NCBI RefSeq assembly: GCF_003697845.1
Contig: NZ_RDQE01000008.1
Location: 62,001 to 126,000, forward strand
Length of the DNA: 64,000 nucleotides
Reading direction: 5' to 3'
Source of the DNA: Halobellus captivus
Lineage (GTDB): Archaea > Halobacteriota > Halobacteria > Halobacteriales > Haloferacaceae
In this document: positions 25,521 to 34,155 of the stretch, one piece after another
Layout of the letters: every line of letters starts with the position of its first letter
How positions within the stretch are numbered: the first letter of the stretch is position 1
Position numbers and translations under genes: made by a program
The notes under the pieces: model-generated
What the model was told of the DNA's origin: nothing
The model's database searches: none
The model's input: only the letters and a program-made list of their open reading frames with translations

Positions 25521-26486
25521 ATGACAGTGACTGTCGTTTCTACGGGCGGCACGATCGCCTCGACGCCGGACTCCGGCGGGGACGCGAGCCCGCAACTCAC
25601 CGGCGAGGACCTCGTCTCCGCCGTTCCCGAACTGGCGGACGTCGCGGACGTCGACACGCGAGAGTTCTCCAACGTGCCGAGCGCGCACTTCACCGTCGAG
25701 CAGATGGGAGAACTCGCGCGATCTCTGACCGAACTCGACGACGATGGGGACGTCGACGGGATCGTCGTCACGCAGGGGACGGACGTGCTCGAGGAGTCGG
25801 CGTACTTCGTCGACCTCTGTTATCGCGGCGAGACGCCGGTCGTGTTTACGGGCGCGATGCGGAATCCCTCGCTTCCGAGCCCGGACGGGCCCGCCAACCT
25901 CCTCGCGAGCGTGAAAACGACGACGAGCGAACACGCGACCGGACGCGTTCTCGTCGCCTTCAACGACCGCATTCACGCGGCCCGGGAGGTGACGAAGACG
26001 AACTCGATGAACCTCGATACGTTCAGATCTCCGGAGTTCGGCCCGCTCGGGGTCATCGACGAATCGCGCGTCACGTGGCGTCGGACGCCCGAGTCGCCCG
26101 ACCCGTCGCTCACGGTGGAGTACGACGACCTCACGAACGACGTGTACGCGGCCTTCGTGACCGCGGACATGCCGCCGGAACAGCTCGCTCCCGCTCGCGA
26201 AAGCGACGCGCTCTGTCTCGCGACGACGGGTGCCGGCCACGTCCCGCCGAAGATCGTCCCCGAGTTGCGAGCCATCGCCGAGGACGGCGTCCCGATCGTC
26301 GCGACCACGCGATGCCCCGAGGGCCGTCTGGCTCGAGACACCTACGGCTTTCGCGGAAGCGAGAAGAGTCTCCAGGAGATCGGGTGCTACTACAGCGACC
26401 TGAACCTTCAGAAGACGCGCATCCGGACGATAGTCGGCCTCGCAGCACGGGGCCTCGACGAGGTCTTCGAACGTCCCGGAGAGTGA
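25521..26486 (+). CDS. L-asparaginase (type I-like)
   Basis: Hydrolyses asparagine to aspartate and ammonia. The 321-residue cytosolic protein (no signal peptide) has the first catalytic Thr in VVSTGGTIAS and the second in VVTQGTDVLEESAY (TDVL motif), followed by KTTTSEHATGRVLVAFNDRIHAAREVTK. TATA-like GAATACTTA is centred about 30 bp upstream of the ATG. It is divergent from the DoeA-like gene across a 140-bp region that holds the shared TCGTGTA-N5-ACTAC motif. Glutamyl-tRNA amidotransferase subunit D is less likely because the usual N-terminal extension is missing. Confidence 0.93.
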   Translation: MTVTVVSTGGTIASTPDSGGDASPQLTGEDLVSAVPELADVADVDTREFSNVPSAHFTVEQMGELARSLTELDDDGDVDGIVVTQGTDVLEESAYFVDLCYRGETPVVFTGAMRNPSLPSPDGPANLLASVKTTTSEHATGRVLVAFNDRIHAAREVTKTNSMNLDTFRSPEFGPLGVIDESRVTWRRTPESPDPSLTVEYDDLTNDVYAAFVTADMPPEQLAPARESDALCLATTGAGHVPPKIVPELRAIAEDGVPIVATTRCPEGRLARDTYGFRGSEKSLQEIGCYYSDLNLQKTRIRTIVGLAARGLDEVFERPGE

Positions 26487-26821
26487 GCAGCGGATCGAAC
26501 ACGCCGTACGTTCGTCACGAGCAGCCGTCTTCCGGCGATCGAAACGAACCGTCGGTTTGACGCCGTTCATCTCCCGCGTTCCGGGCGCCGATCGGGGAGA
26601 ACTTTGTGAGAATATGAGTAATTGTTGTATTATATCCGAACATGAGATGAAAAGCCATCCGAGATCAGGGATAGCCTCTGACATACCGGAATCTCTTAGT
26701 TCCGGATCGGTTCCCGGATCCTCCGTTACGCTCCCGTTTCGTACGAATACCGAGCGTGATCGCTGAACCGCCGAGGGTCGAAATCGCCGGAACGAGCCAC
26801 CCCGTCCCCACGAACGGGTCC
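26487..26821. other. Intergenic region between convergent genes with an AT-rich core
   Basis: This gap of 335 bp separates the ends of asparaginase and PurC. At 26603-26650 the base composition falls sharply (TATGAGTAATTGTTGTATTA) against the GC-rich surroundings. The only frame of note, about 69 codons from 26557, has no recognisable features. A small RNA, a decayed insertion or simple spacer are all possible. Confidence 0.4.
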
Positions 26822-27883
26822 CTACCCGTCCAGCGATCGGACGGCGGCGATCGCCTCGTCGACGGGGGGCGCGTCGAACCACTCGCTCCCGGTGTAGGCG
26901 TTCGCGCCGGCGGCGTACATCGCCGAGATCGTTTCGAGGACGTCCTCGGGCAGGTCGATCGGCTCCTCGTCGCAGAGCTCTCGCCAGTCGGCGGTGTCGC
27001 GGTCGGCGACCACTGACTTCGCCTCGCCGACCGCCTCGACCCACTCGGGGTCGGCGCGCTTGTACCACTGGCGGACGACCTCCTTCGAGACCTGCTGGCC
27101 GTCGTAGGAGAACCGGTTCTCGTCGAAGGTCCCGACCACGTCGGCGACGCGGAGCTCGCCGTCGACGTAGAGACACTCGATCTTGCCGTCCTCGTGGACG
27201 AACCCGGCCTCCTCGGCGCGGTCGGTGACGACCCGGTTCACGTCGCGGGCGAGATCGGCGAGCGCGTCGACGTCGGCGCGACCGGCGATCCGGTCGGCCT
27301 CCTCGCGGGAGAGATACCGGTCCTGCTCCTCGTACTTCGTCGAGAACTCCACGACCGGCTCGGGGAGGTCGACCGACTCGGCCGGCCACTCCTCGAAGGG
27401 GAGATCGAAGTCCGACGGGTCGCGTCGGCGACGAAGGCTGGATCCCACGGGGACCGTGTTCCGGAAGACCACCTCCAGGGGAACGAGGTAGTTCGCCCCG
27501 CCCTCTTCGTGGAACGTGTCGTAGTCGTATCCCGACTCGGGGCCCCGATACGGGAGGTCGGGGACCTGGGTCAACTCGATCGCCATCTCCGTCGGCGGCG
27601 CGTCGGCCTCCGCGAGGGGAACGACCGCGTCCTCGGGGTCGGCACCCGACTCGACCGCGGCGGGATCGACGACGCCGCGGTAGTGCGTGGCGATCCCGGC
27701 GTCGGCCAGCCGCTCGAAGTTGAACGCGCCCATCACACAGAGGCTCGCGCCCTTCCGCGGGATCGCGTCGGGCATCCGCCCCCAGTCGAACACGGAATAG
27801 GCGTCGGTGAACGCGAACCGGCCGCGGCCGAGTTCGGCGGCGGTCGCGGGCTCGACGACGCGGAACTCCTTGACGCTCGTCAT
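26822..27883 (-). CDS. purC: Phosphoribosylaminoimidazole-succinocarboxamide synthase
   Basis: SAICAR synthetase of purine biosynthesis, joining CAIR and aspartate with ATP. The 353-residue protein has the family pattern [21 protein letters not shown] at the N terminus, the phosphate-binding VPLEVVFRN with VGSSLRRR, and [20 protein letters not shown], ending in the Asp-rich segment [10 protein letters not shown]. It is the longer archaeal form (bacterial PurC is about 240 residues). The start at 27883 is preferred over a frame extension at 27907, because MTSVKEFRV matches the family N terminus. Confidence 0.93.
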   Translation of the reverse strand: MTSVKEFRVVEPATAAELGRGRFAFTDAYSVFDWGRMPDAIPRKGASLCVMGAFNFERLADAGIATHYRGVVDPAAVESGADPEDAVVPLAEADAPPTEMAIELTQVPDLPYRGPESGYDYDTFHEEGGANYLVPLEVVFRNTVPVGSSLRRRRDPSDFDLPFEEWPAESVDLPEPVVEFSTKYEEQDRYLSREEADRIAGRADVDALADLARDVNRVVTDRAEEAGFVHEDGKIECLYVDGELRVADVVGTFDENRFSYDGQQVSKEVVRQWYKRADPEWVEAVGEAKSVVADRDTADWRELCDEEPIDLPEDVLETISAMYAAGANAYTGSEWFDAPPVDEAIAAVRSLDG

Positions 27884-28051
27884 ACCGGATCCGCGACCGC
27901 CTCCCAAATGAATCTTTCAGTTACGTGGTCACCTCGGTGGCTCGTCGACCGTATCGATCCAGATCTGTGGATCGTACTCGGGAGCCGTCTCGAAGGAGGA
28001 CCGACCGTCGGCATCGAAAGGCCCTCACGCCTCCCAGTCGCAGGAGGGAGT

Positions 28052-28729
28052 ATGAACGAGACGCGTGAAGGGGACGGGGAGACGCGCGAAGCGGACGAGG
28101 GGACGCGCGAGACGGGCGAGGTCGTCGTCCTCCGGTACGGCCACCGACCCGGACGGGACGACCGAATGACGACGCACGTGGGCCTCACTGCACGGGCATT
28201 CGGTGCGGATCGAGTGATCCTCCCGGACAACGCCGGTCAGTCCGCCGAGACGGTTCGGGGGGTTACGGACCGGTTCGGCGGCCCGTTCGGCGTCGAGCTC
28301 CGGGAGGACCAGAAGGCGATCGTGAGGAACTGGGAGGGCGTCGTCGTCCACCTCACCATGTACGGCGAGCGGATCCAGGACGTCGAAGGGGAGATCCGTG
28401 CGGCGGTCCGCGCCGACGACGGGAGGGCCGTCGGTGACCGCGGCGGCGACGCCCGGGACCTCCTCGTCGTCGTCGGCGGCGAGAAGGTTCCGTGGGCGCT
28501 CTACGAGCGGGCCGACTTCAACGTGGGCGTGACGAACCAGCCGCACTCGGAGGTCGCCGGCCTCGCCGTCTTCCTGGACCGGCTCTTCGAGGGCGAAGAA
28601 CTCGACCGCGAGTGGGTCGACGCCGATCGTCGCGTGGTGCCGGAAGCGACCGGAAAGACGGTCGTCGACGCGGACGACCGCGGACGTGGAGACACCGAGC
28701 GCGACGACGGCGACGCGGAGTCGACGTAG
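28052..28729 (+). CDS. tRNA (cytidine(56)-2'-O)-methyltransferase
   Basis: Archaeal Trm56, a SPOUT-class enzyme that 2'-O-methylates C56 in the tRNA T-loop with SAM. After an acidic leader of about 22 residues the conserved core begins (VVVLRYGHRPGRDDRMTTHVGLTARAFGA). It continues with ..VVHLTMYGERI.., the SAM-knot LLVVVGGEKVPWALYERADFNVGVTNQPHSEVAGLAVFLDR, and a variable acidic tail. The start ATG at 28052 includes the acidic leader. No clearly better start exists, since the conserved core carries no Met. Confidence 0.93.
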   Translation: MNETREGDGETREADEGTRETGEVVVLRYGHRPGRDDRMTTHVGLTARAFGADRVILPDNAGQSAETVRGVTDRFGGPFGVELREDQKAIVRNWEGVVVHLTMYGERIQDVEGEIRAAVRADDGRAVGDRGGDARDLLVVVGGEKVPWALYERADFNVGVTNQPHSEVAGLAVFLDRLFEGEELDREWVDADRRVVPEATGKTVVDADDRGRGDTERDDGDAEST

Positions 28730-28746
28730 CCGCGAAAGCTCCCCGA

Positions 28747-30228
28747 TTACTCTCCCGTCCCGTCCTCCCGCCGCTCGTGGTTCCTCACCATCTCCGGAGT
28801 TCCGCTCAACAGTCCGCGCATGTTCGACATCGGCTCGCCGACCTCGATCCCGTGTTCCGTGATCCGGAACTCGCGGATCGTCCGCTCGAAGTCGCTGGTT
28901 CGCTTCTTCAACACGCCGATCGCCTTCCGCATCTCTCCCTGTATCTCCAGATGCCGCAGGAAGACGATGTTGTCCGCGAGGTAGCTGATGTTCTCCATCG
29001 TCGCCCGGAACTCCCCGGTGACGTTCCGGGTCTCGTCGACGAGGATGGCGGTGGCTCCCATGTTCTTGAGGTAGCGCCCGAGCGCGTGCATCTGCTGGAG
29101 CATCGTGTCCTCCTCCCCGCGGAGGGTGAGGCGATATCCCGCGATCCCGTCGACCATCACGATGTCGGCGTCCCGCTCCTCGACCTCCTCGCGAACCATC
29201 CGGGCGAACTCCTGGGGCGACCGTTCCAGGGCCTCCACCTCGTTCACCTGGAGGGTTCCCCGCTCGATCATCCGGTCGACCGGAATGTCCACCGCTCGCG
29301 ACCGGGTGAGAAACGTCCCCCTCGTCTCCTCGAAGAGATAGATGACCGACCGCTCCCCGCGGCGGGCGGCCTCCTTCATGAACTGCGTGGACAGCGTCGT
29401 CTTGCCGACGCCGGTCGGGCCGCTGACGATGCTGACGGTCCCGCGCTCGAGCCCGCCGGCGAGCAACTCGTCGACCTCGGGGATCCCCGAGGAGATCGTC
29501 CCGGGGTCGTACTCGCCGACGTGCTCGCCCGGCTGGAGGGCCGGATAGACCTCGATCCCCCCGTCGGTGATCCGGTAGGCGTGATCCCCGCTCTGCGTCG
29601 AGGACCCGCGAAACTTCGGCACGCGGATCGACTTCCCATGCGCCTCGGTTCCCAACACGATCGTCCCGTCCGTGATGAACTCCAGGTCGTCGGTCGGCAT
29701 CGACGACGTGTTCTGGACGGTGAACAGCACGGTCGCGTTCCGGTCCTTGAGAAACCGCATGAAGCCGACGACCTGCTTGCGGAACTGGTAGTCGTCGTCC
29801 GTCAGGAACCGCAGCTGCGTCAGGGGGTCGACGACGACGCGGTCCGGGTCGACCGTCGTGACGCTCTCGACGATCCGCTCCGTGAGCGTCTCCCGTTCGA
29901 CCTCCGACGGAGCGAACACCTCGTAGGACTGCTCCTCGGTGAAGACGTCCGCGCTCGGGCTCAGGTCGAGGAACTCGATCGCTTCCGTGTCGAACCCGAG
30001 GGACTCGGCGTTCGCCTTCAGGTCGTCGAGGTCCTCCTCGAGGTTGATGAAGAGGGCCGTCTCGCCCCGCTCGACGCCCTCGGTGAGGAAGTGAAAGCCG
30101 AGGATCGTCTTTCCGCTTCCCGCCCGCCCGCTGATCATGTAACTCCGCTCCGGAACGAGCCCGCCGGCGAGGATCTCGTCGAGGCCGACGACGCCGGTCG
30201 AGAGTCGCTCGGGCAGTGGTGATGACAT
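28747..30228 (-). CDS. KaiC-like double RecA-domain ATPase
   Basis: A soluble ATPase of 493 residues with two KaiC domains. The first has Walker A GRAGSGKT (34-41) and catalytic Glu64-Glu65. The second has GPTGVGKT (270-277), Glu300-Glu301 and a KaiC-like tail (YLADNIVFLRHLEIQGEMRKAIGVLKKR). In cyanobacterial KaiC the autophosphorylated pair is Ser431-Thr432; the aligned pair here is Ser415-Tyr416. A minus-strand TATA-like ACCATAAAG is centred about 27 bp from the start codon. It is divergently transcribed from a LOV-type histidine kinase only 73 bp away. Related archaeal proteins act in signalling rather than in a proven clock; KaiA and KaiB are not in the window. Confidence 0.93.
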   Translation of the reverse strand: MSSPLPERLSTGVVGLDEILAGGLVPERSYMISGRAGSGKTILGFHFLTEGVERGETALFINLEEDLDDLKANAESLGFDTEAIEFLDLSPSADVFTEEQSYEVFAPSEVERETLTERIVESVTTVDPDRVVVDPLTQLRFLTDDDYQFRKQVVGFMRFLKDRNATVLFTVQNTSSMPTDDLEFITDGTIVLGTEAHGKSIRVPKFRGSSTQSGDHAYRITDGGIEVYPALQPGEHVGEYDPGTISSGIPEVDELLAGGLERGTVSIVSGPTGVGKTTLSTQFMKEAARRGERSVIYLFEETRGTFLTRSRAVDIPVDRMIERGTLQVNEVEALERSPQEFARMVREEVEERDADIVMVDGIAGYRLTLRGEEDTMLQQMHALGRYLKNMGATAILVDETRNVTGEFRATMENISYLADNIVFLRHLEIQGEMRKAIGVLKKRTSDFERTIREFRITEHGIEVGEPMSNMRGLLSGTPEMVRNHERREDGTGE

Positions 30229-30244
30229 TCCCTGGGTCCTTGGG

Positions 30245-30278
30245 CGGGTGGTACCATAAAGGGATAATGCTTAGTGGA
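30245..30278. promoter_or_regulatory. Back-to-back promoters of the KaiC-like and LOV-kinase genes
   Basis: In the 73-bp gap, GGTACCATAAAGGG (about 30249-30262) supplies a TATA box for the minus-strand KaiC gene, about 27 bp from its start. GGGATAATGCTTAG (about 30260-30273) lies about 30 bp before the kinase ATG. The two overlap, so transcription of the two genes is probably linked. Confidence 0.6.
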
Positions 30279-30301
30279 CGTGGACGCTCCTCTTATGGGA
30301 A

Positions 30302-31780
30302 ATGGTCCCGGGTTTCGAGGACGCCGAGACGGAGGCGAGCCATGACCCCTCCGGACCCGAGGACGCGTCCAGCCTGCTGTTGTTCATGCGGCCGGGTCGG
30401 GACCGCGAGCTGCTGGCCGAGGCGCTGTCCGACCGATACCGGATCGAGACGGCGACGGACGTCGAGGCTCTCGATTCGGTCTACGACTGCTGTGTCCTCG
30501 ACGTGGACGGGTTCGAGCGAGCGGCGGACGCGATCGAGCCGAGACGGAGGCGGTCCGACCCCGTCTTCCTCCCGTTCGTCCTGTTGATTCCCGAGGGGAC
30601 GAACGAGCGGTCCGTGAAGAACGCGTGGCCACGCGTCGACGACGTCATCGACCTCCCGGTGAGACGCGCCGAACTGGCTACCCGGATCGCGAACCTGGTC
30701 GAACGGCGGGAGACTTCCCTGCGGCTCGCGGAGCGCGAGCGACGGCTCGAGGAGGCCGTCGGGGAGATCGAACTGAAGGAGCGGGCGATGGACGAGGCGC
30801 CGGTCGGAATCACGCTCGCTGAGCCGGGATCGGGAGACAACCCGCTGATCTACGTGAACGCGGAGTTCGAGCGGCTGACCGGGTACGGACCCGAGATGCT
30901 CGGCGAGGACTGTCGGTTCCTCCAGGGGGAGGAAACGGACGAGGAGACGAGAGCGACGATCCGAAAGGCGATAGACGCCGAGGAACCGGTCTCCGTGGAC
31001 GTCCTGAACTACCGGGCGAACGGCCGCCGCTTCTGGAACCGGCTCACCGTCGCGCCTATCCGCGGCGAGGACGGAACCGTCACGAACTACGTCGGGTTCC
31101 AGACGGACATCACCGACCGGAAGATCCGCGAGCGGAGACTGGAGGTGATGAATCGGGTCCTCAATCACAACCTCCGAAACAAGATGAACCTCATCGACGG
31201 GTACGCGGAGCTCCTCCGCGATGACCTCGGCGACGAGTATCGGAAGCCGCTCGAGGTGATATCGGAGACGACCGACGATCTCATGCGGATCGCGGAGGCG
31301 GTACGGAAGATCGACCACACGCTGTCGTCGACCGACCCCTCGGGACCGCCGATCGGGTTGCGCGACCGGCTCTCGGAGCTCGTGAGCGCGCTCGAGGGAC
31401 AGTATCCGGACGCGAGGGTCGACCTGTCCCTTCCCGCGGACGACCCGCTCGAGGTGACCGTCGCCGGACTGCTGACCGCGGTCGAGGAGGCCGTCGAGAA
31501 CGCGATCAAACACAACGACGAGCCGCACCCCTCGGTCGAGATCCGGGTCGAGCGCCCGGAGCCGCAGTGGATCGAGATCGAGATCGCCGACGACGGCCCC
31601 GGCATCCCGGACCACGAGACGCACGTGCTCAAGGGCGGCGAGACCTCGTTGAAACACGCCGACCGATTGGGGCTCTGGCTGATGTACTGGGTCGTGAGCA
31701 GGGTCGGCGGCGACTTCTCCGTGTCCACCGGCGACGGCCGTGGAACGACCCTTCGGTTGTCCGTCCCGACGGACTCGTGA
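30302..31780 (+). CDS. Histidine kinase with LOV-type PAS domain (putative blue-light sensor)
   Basis: A 492-residue soluble kinase. Residues 22-135 resemble a receiver-like domain (CVLDVDG, Asp67). A coiled coil precedes a PAS domain (about 160-275) with the full flavin-binding LOV signature: GEDCRFLQG with the adduct-forming Cys204, Arg205 and Gln208, then Asn236 (VLNYRANG), Asn246 (RRFWN) and Gln267 (YVGFQTD). HisKA with His289 (VLNHNLRNKMNLIDGY) and HATPase_c (EEAVENAIKHN, IADDGPGIP, LGLWLMYWV) follow. In LOV proteins blue light forms a Cys-FMN adduct, so this is probably a photoreceptor kinase. It is divergent from the KaiC-like gene, and no dedicated response regulator lies nearby. Confidence 0.9.
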   Translation: MVPGFEDAETEASHDPSGPEDASSLLLFMRPGRDRELLAEALSDRYRIETATDVEALDSVYDCCVLDVDGFERAADAIEPRRRRSDPVFLPFVLLIPEGTNERSVKNAWPRVDDVIDLPVRRAELATRIANLVERRETSLRLAERERRLEEAVGEIELKERAMDEAPVGITLAEPGSGDNPLIYVNAEFERLTGYGPEMLGEDCRFLQGEETDEETRATIRKAIDAEEPVSVDVLNYRANGRRFWNRLTVAPIRGEDGTVTNYVGFQTDITDRKIRERRLEVMNRVLNHNLRNKMNLIDGYAELLRDDLGDEYRKPLEVISETTDDLMRIAEAVRKIDHTLSSTDPSGPPIGLRDRLSELVSALEGQYPDARVDLSLPADDPLEVTVAGLLTAVEEAVENAIKHNDEPHPSVEIRVERPEPQWIEIEIADDGPGIPDHETHVLKGGETSLKHADRLGLWLMYWVVSRVGGDFSVSTGDGRGTTLRLSVPTDS

Positions 31781-31811
31781 GGACCGGCCGTCGCCGTCGG
31801 CTCCGTGGCTC

Positions 31812-32804
31812 CTACAGCGTCCGTTTCGACCGAAGCCTCGCGAGTCGGATCCGCGCCTCCTGTCGGCTCGTGCCGCGCACGCGACCGGTCTCGTCGTCCG
31901 CCATCGAGACGAGCGAGAGCCGGTCCAGGAGCGGCGGCCAGTCGGCCGCGCCGGCGGCCTCGTCCGCGAATCCGACCGCGTTCGCGAGTCCGTCGCGTTC
32001 CGCCTCGCCGACCCGAGCCACCGCGGCGTCGGCGGCGCGCCGGCGACCGGCGACGAACAGGCGGTCGCCGACGACCGCCGGGACCCACGCCGGGAGCGCG
32101 ACCAGCCAGACGACCAGGCCGGCTGCGGCGTACGCGGGAGCCGGGATCCGCTCGCGGTCCGGCTCGTATCCGTGTATCCGGTTGACACGGCGATCCGCCG
32201 GGCTGCGGTCGGACCGACGACCGACGAGCAGCGTCGCGAACAGCGTCACCCACTCGACGACGACCAGGGCGGGCAACACGGCGGTCGTGAACGCGGCCTC
32301 GCGCGTGCGCAGCCGGACCAGCGCGTGACGCAACGCGGCGTCGCGGTCCGCCGCCGGCAACGAGAGGAGTCGCGTGGAGACGACGAGCCGCGGCCCCCGG
32401 TAGCCGTCGGCGACGGCGACGTTGGCCGCCTCCGCCCGGACGGCCGTGACCGGCGGCGGATCGATCCCGACCGACTCCGCGATCGCATCGACGCGCGAGT
32501 CGATGAACGCCGCCGGGCGGTCGTCGAGGTCGGCCGCGGGGAGCCGCTCGATCCGCCGATCGACGAGGATCGGTCCGAGCGCGATCGAGGTCGCGGGTCC
32601 GACGACGGCGGCCGCGAGCACGCCGACGACGACCGCGCCGACGCCAGGGACGGCGCCGAGACCGGGGACGGTCTCGAGTCCGACGACGGCGTCGACGAGC
32701 CACGCGAGGGGCACGAACGGGACCGCCGCGATGACGACCGGGACGGTCGCGAGCGCGAGCGCGCCGACGACCGTGGACCCCCGCTCGATCGGACCGGAGT
32801 TCAT
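31812..32804 (-). CDS. M48-like membrane protein with degenerate peptidase motif
   Basis: A 330-residue membrane protein with N-terminal helices (about 11-40 and 50-78), a central region and two more helices (about 172-195 and 225-248). The centre follows the M48/HtpX layout (VADGYRGPRLVVSTRLLSLP followed by DRDAALRHALVRLRTREA). At the position of the zinc motif HExxH it reads His160-Ala-Leu-Val-Arg164, lacking the catalytic Glu and second His, so peptidase activity is unlikely. The C terminus matches the haloarchaeal M48 pattern (DDETGRVRGTSRQEARIRLARL). It lies between the LOV kinase and TFE genes, convergent with the first. Role unknown. Confidence 0.7.
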   Translation of the reverse strand: MNSGPIERGSTVVGALALATVPVVIAAVPFVPLAWLVDAVVGLETVPGLGAVPGVGAVVVGVLAAAVVGPATSIALGPILVDRRIERLPAADLDDRPAAFIDSRVDAIAESVGIDPPPVTAVRAEAANVAVADGYRGPRLVVSTRLLSLPAADRDAALRHALVRLRTREAAFTTAVLPALVVVEWVTLFATLLVGRRSDRSPADRRVNRIHGYEPDRERIPAPAYAAAGLVVWLVALPAWVPAVVGDRLFVAGRRRAADAAVARVGEAERDGLANAVGFADEAAGAADWPPLLDRLSLVSMADDETGRVRGTSRQEARIRLARLRSKRTL

Positions 32805-32920
32805 ACGCGGAACCCGTGAGTCGGGCGGCGTATAGCTCTGCCGGAGCCGGAGGGCGCCCGGGAACGCCGTCGTGGTCCCTTCCGGAGCTTTTAACCCCGC
32901 TGCACCGCCACGTCACGGTA

Positions 32921-33445
32921 ATGGCTTTTGAGGACCTGTTGAACGACCCCGTCATCCAGAAGTACCTCCACGAGCTCGTGGGGCCGACGGGGATGCCGGT
33001 CGCGGCCGCGCCCCCGGACGGCGAGGTGACCGACGAGGAGTTGGCCGAGGAGCTCGGACTGGAGCTCAACGACGTCCGTCGCGCGCTGTTCATCCTCTAC
33101 GAGAACGACCTCGCCACCTATCGGCGGGTCCGCGACGAGGACTCCGGCTGGCTCACGTACCTCTGGACGTTCCACTACGACAACATTCCGGAGAACCTCC
33201 AGGAGGAGATGTACCGACTCCTCGACGCGTTGGACGACCGCGAGGAGTACGAGCGCACCCACGAGTTCTACCTCTGTGAGGTGTGTTCGCTCCGCTTCGA
33301 GTTCGGCGAGGCGATGGACTTCGGCTTCGAGTGTCCCGAGTGCGGCTCGCCGCTCGACGCGATGGAGAACGACCGGCTCCAGGAGGCGCTGTCGATGCGT
33401 CTCGAGGAGCTTCGGGACGAGCTCAACGCGGACGTGACCGGCTGA
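32921..33445 (+). CDS. tfe: Transcription factor E (TFE alpha)
   Basis: Basal factor that helps open the promoter with TBP, TFB and RNA polymerase. The 174-residue protein has the N-terminal winged helix (MAFEDLLNDPVIQKYLHEL, TDEELAEELGLELNDVRRALFILYENDLATYRR) and a C-terminal zinc ribbon with CEVC and CPEC. TATA-like CTTTTAACC lies about 26-33 bp upstream, supporting the ATG and a leaderless mRNA. The stop overlaps the start of the DUF2110 gene by one base, so they form an operon. Confidence 0.96.
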   Translation: MAFEDLLNDPVIQKYLHELVGPTGMPVAAAPPDGEVTDEELAEELGLELNDVRRALFILYENDLATYRRVRDEDSGWLTYLWTFHYDNIPENLQEEMYRLLDALDDREEYERTHEFYLCEVCSLRFEFGEAMDFGFECPECGSPLDAMENDRLQEALSMRLEELRDELNADVTG

Positions 33446-34140
33446 TGGTCGTCCTCGCGACCAAGTGCTACGTCGAGGGCGACGCCCGCGACCGCGCGCT
33501 CGACGGGATGAACTCGCTCGTCGGCAACGACGTGGGCGAACTCGCGGTCGAGTGGACCGTCGGCGTCCGCGACGACGACTTCGTCCAGGTCGACGTGACC
33601 GGCGACGACGCCACCGTCGCCCGCAACGTCCTCGCGGAGACGTGGGGAGCGATCGTCGCCCACGACGAGGGGTTCGTCGCCGGCGAGACGTACGTCGGCA
33701 CCCTCGAGTCGTGGGACGCCGAGGGCTTCGTCCTCGACGCGGGCGAGGAAGTCCACGTTCCCGCCGACGAGCTGGGCCTCGGCGTCGGCGCGCCCGAACA
33801 GGTCGTCGAGCGGTTCGGTCTCGTCCAGCATCTCCCGATGGCGTTCGTCTACGGCGGCGATATCGGCGATCCGGACGCCGACCCCCACCGGCTCGCCGAC
33901 GCCGAGCGGGACCGCCTCTACGACTGGCAGCGGGGACCGGGTCGGCTGAACGTCAACTCCGCGACGCGTGGAGAGGTACGCGCGACGGTGAATCGCGCCG
34001 GTCACGCACAGGACATCGTCACCGTCGAGCGGCTGGGGCTGTTGGAACAGAGCGTCGTCTGTGCCGAGGGAACCGACCCGCCGGGGCTGCTGGCCGCGAT
34101 CGGCTCGTATCTCCCGGCGGAGATGCGCTGTGTCGTCTGA
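33445..34140 (+). CDS. DUF2110 family protein
   Basis: A 231-residue archaeal protein of the DUF2110 family, which is consistently found next to TFE in Euryarchaeota. The sequence starts MVVLATKCYVEGDARDRALDG. It has an S1/OB-like middle part (TYVGTLESWDAEGFVLDAGEEVHVPADELGLG) and a C-terminal GHAQDIVTVERLGLLEQSVVC segment. The start ATG overlaps the TFE stop (TGATG), indicating translational coupling. Function is unknown; the context suggests a role in transcription or RNA metabolism (inference). Confidence 0.88.
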   Translation: MVVLATKCYVEGDARDRALDGMNSLVGNDVGELAVEWTVGVRDDDFVQVDVTGDDATVARNVLAETWGAIVAHDEGFVAGETYVGTLESWDAEGFVLDAGEEVHVPADELGLGVGAPEQVVERFGLVQHLPMAFVYGGDIGDPDADPHRLADAERDRLYDWQRGPGRLNVNSATRGEVRATVNRAGHAQDIVTVERLGLLEQSVVCAEGTDPPGLLAAIGSYLPAEMRCVV

Positions 34141-34155
34141 GGTGAGTTCGAGCGC

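Noticed and set aside
26557-26766. 69-codon plus-strand frame after asparaginase
   Set aside because: No promoter at the right spacing and no recognisable features; composition is that of spacer DNA.
28492-30222. Open frame of 576 codons on the plus strand
   Set aside because: Antisense to the KaiC-like ATPase, which has complete Walker motifs on the other strand.
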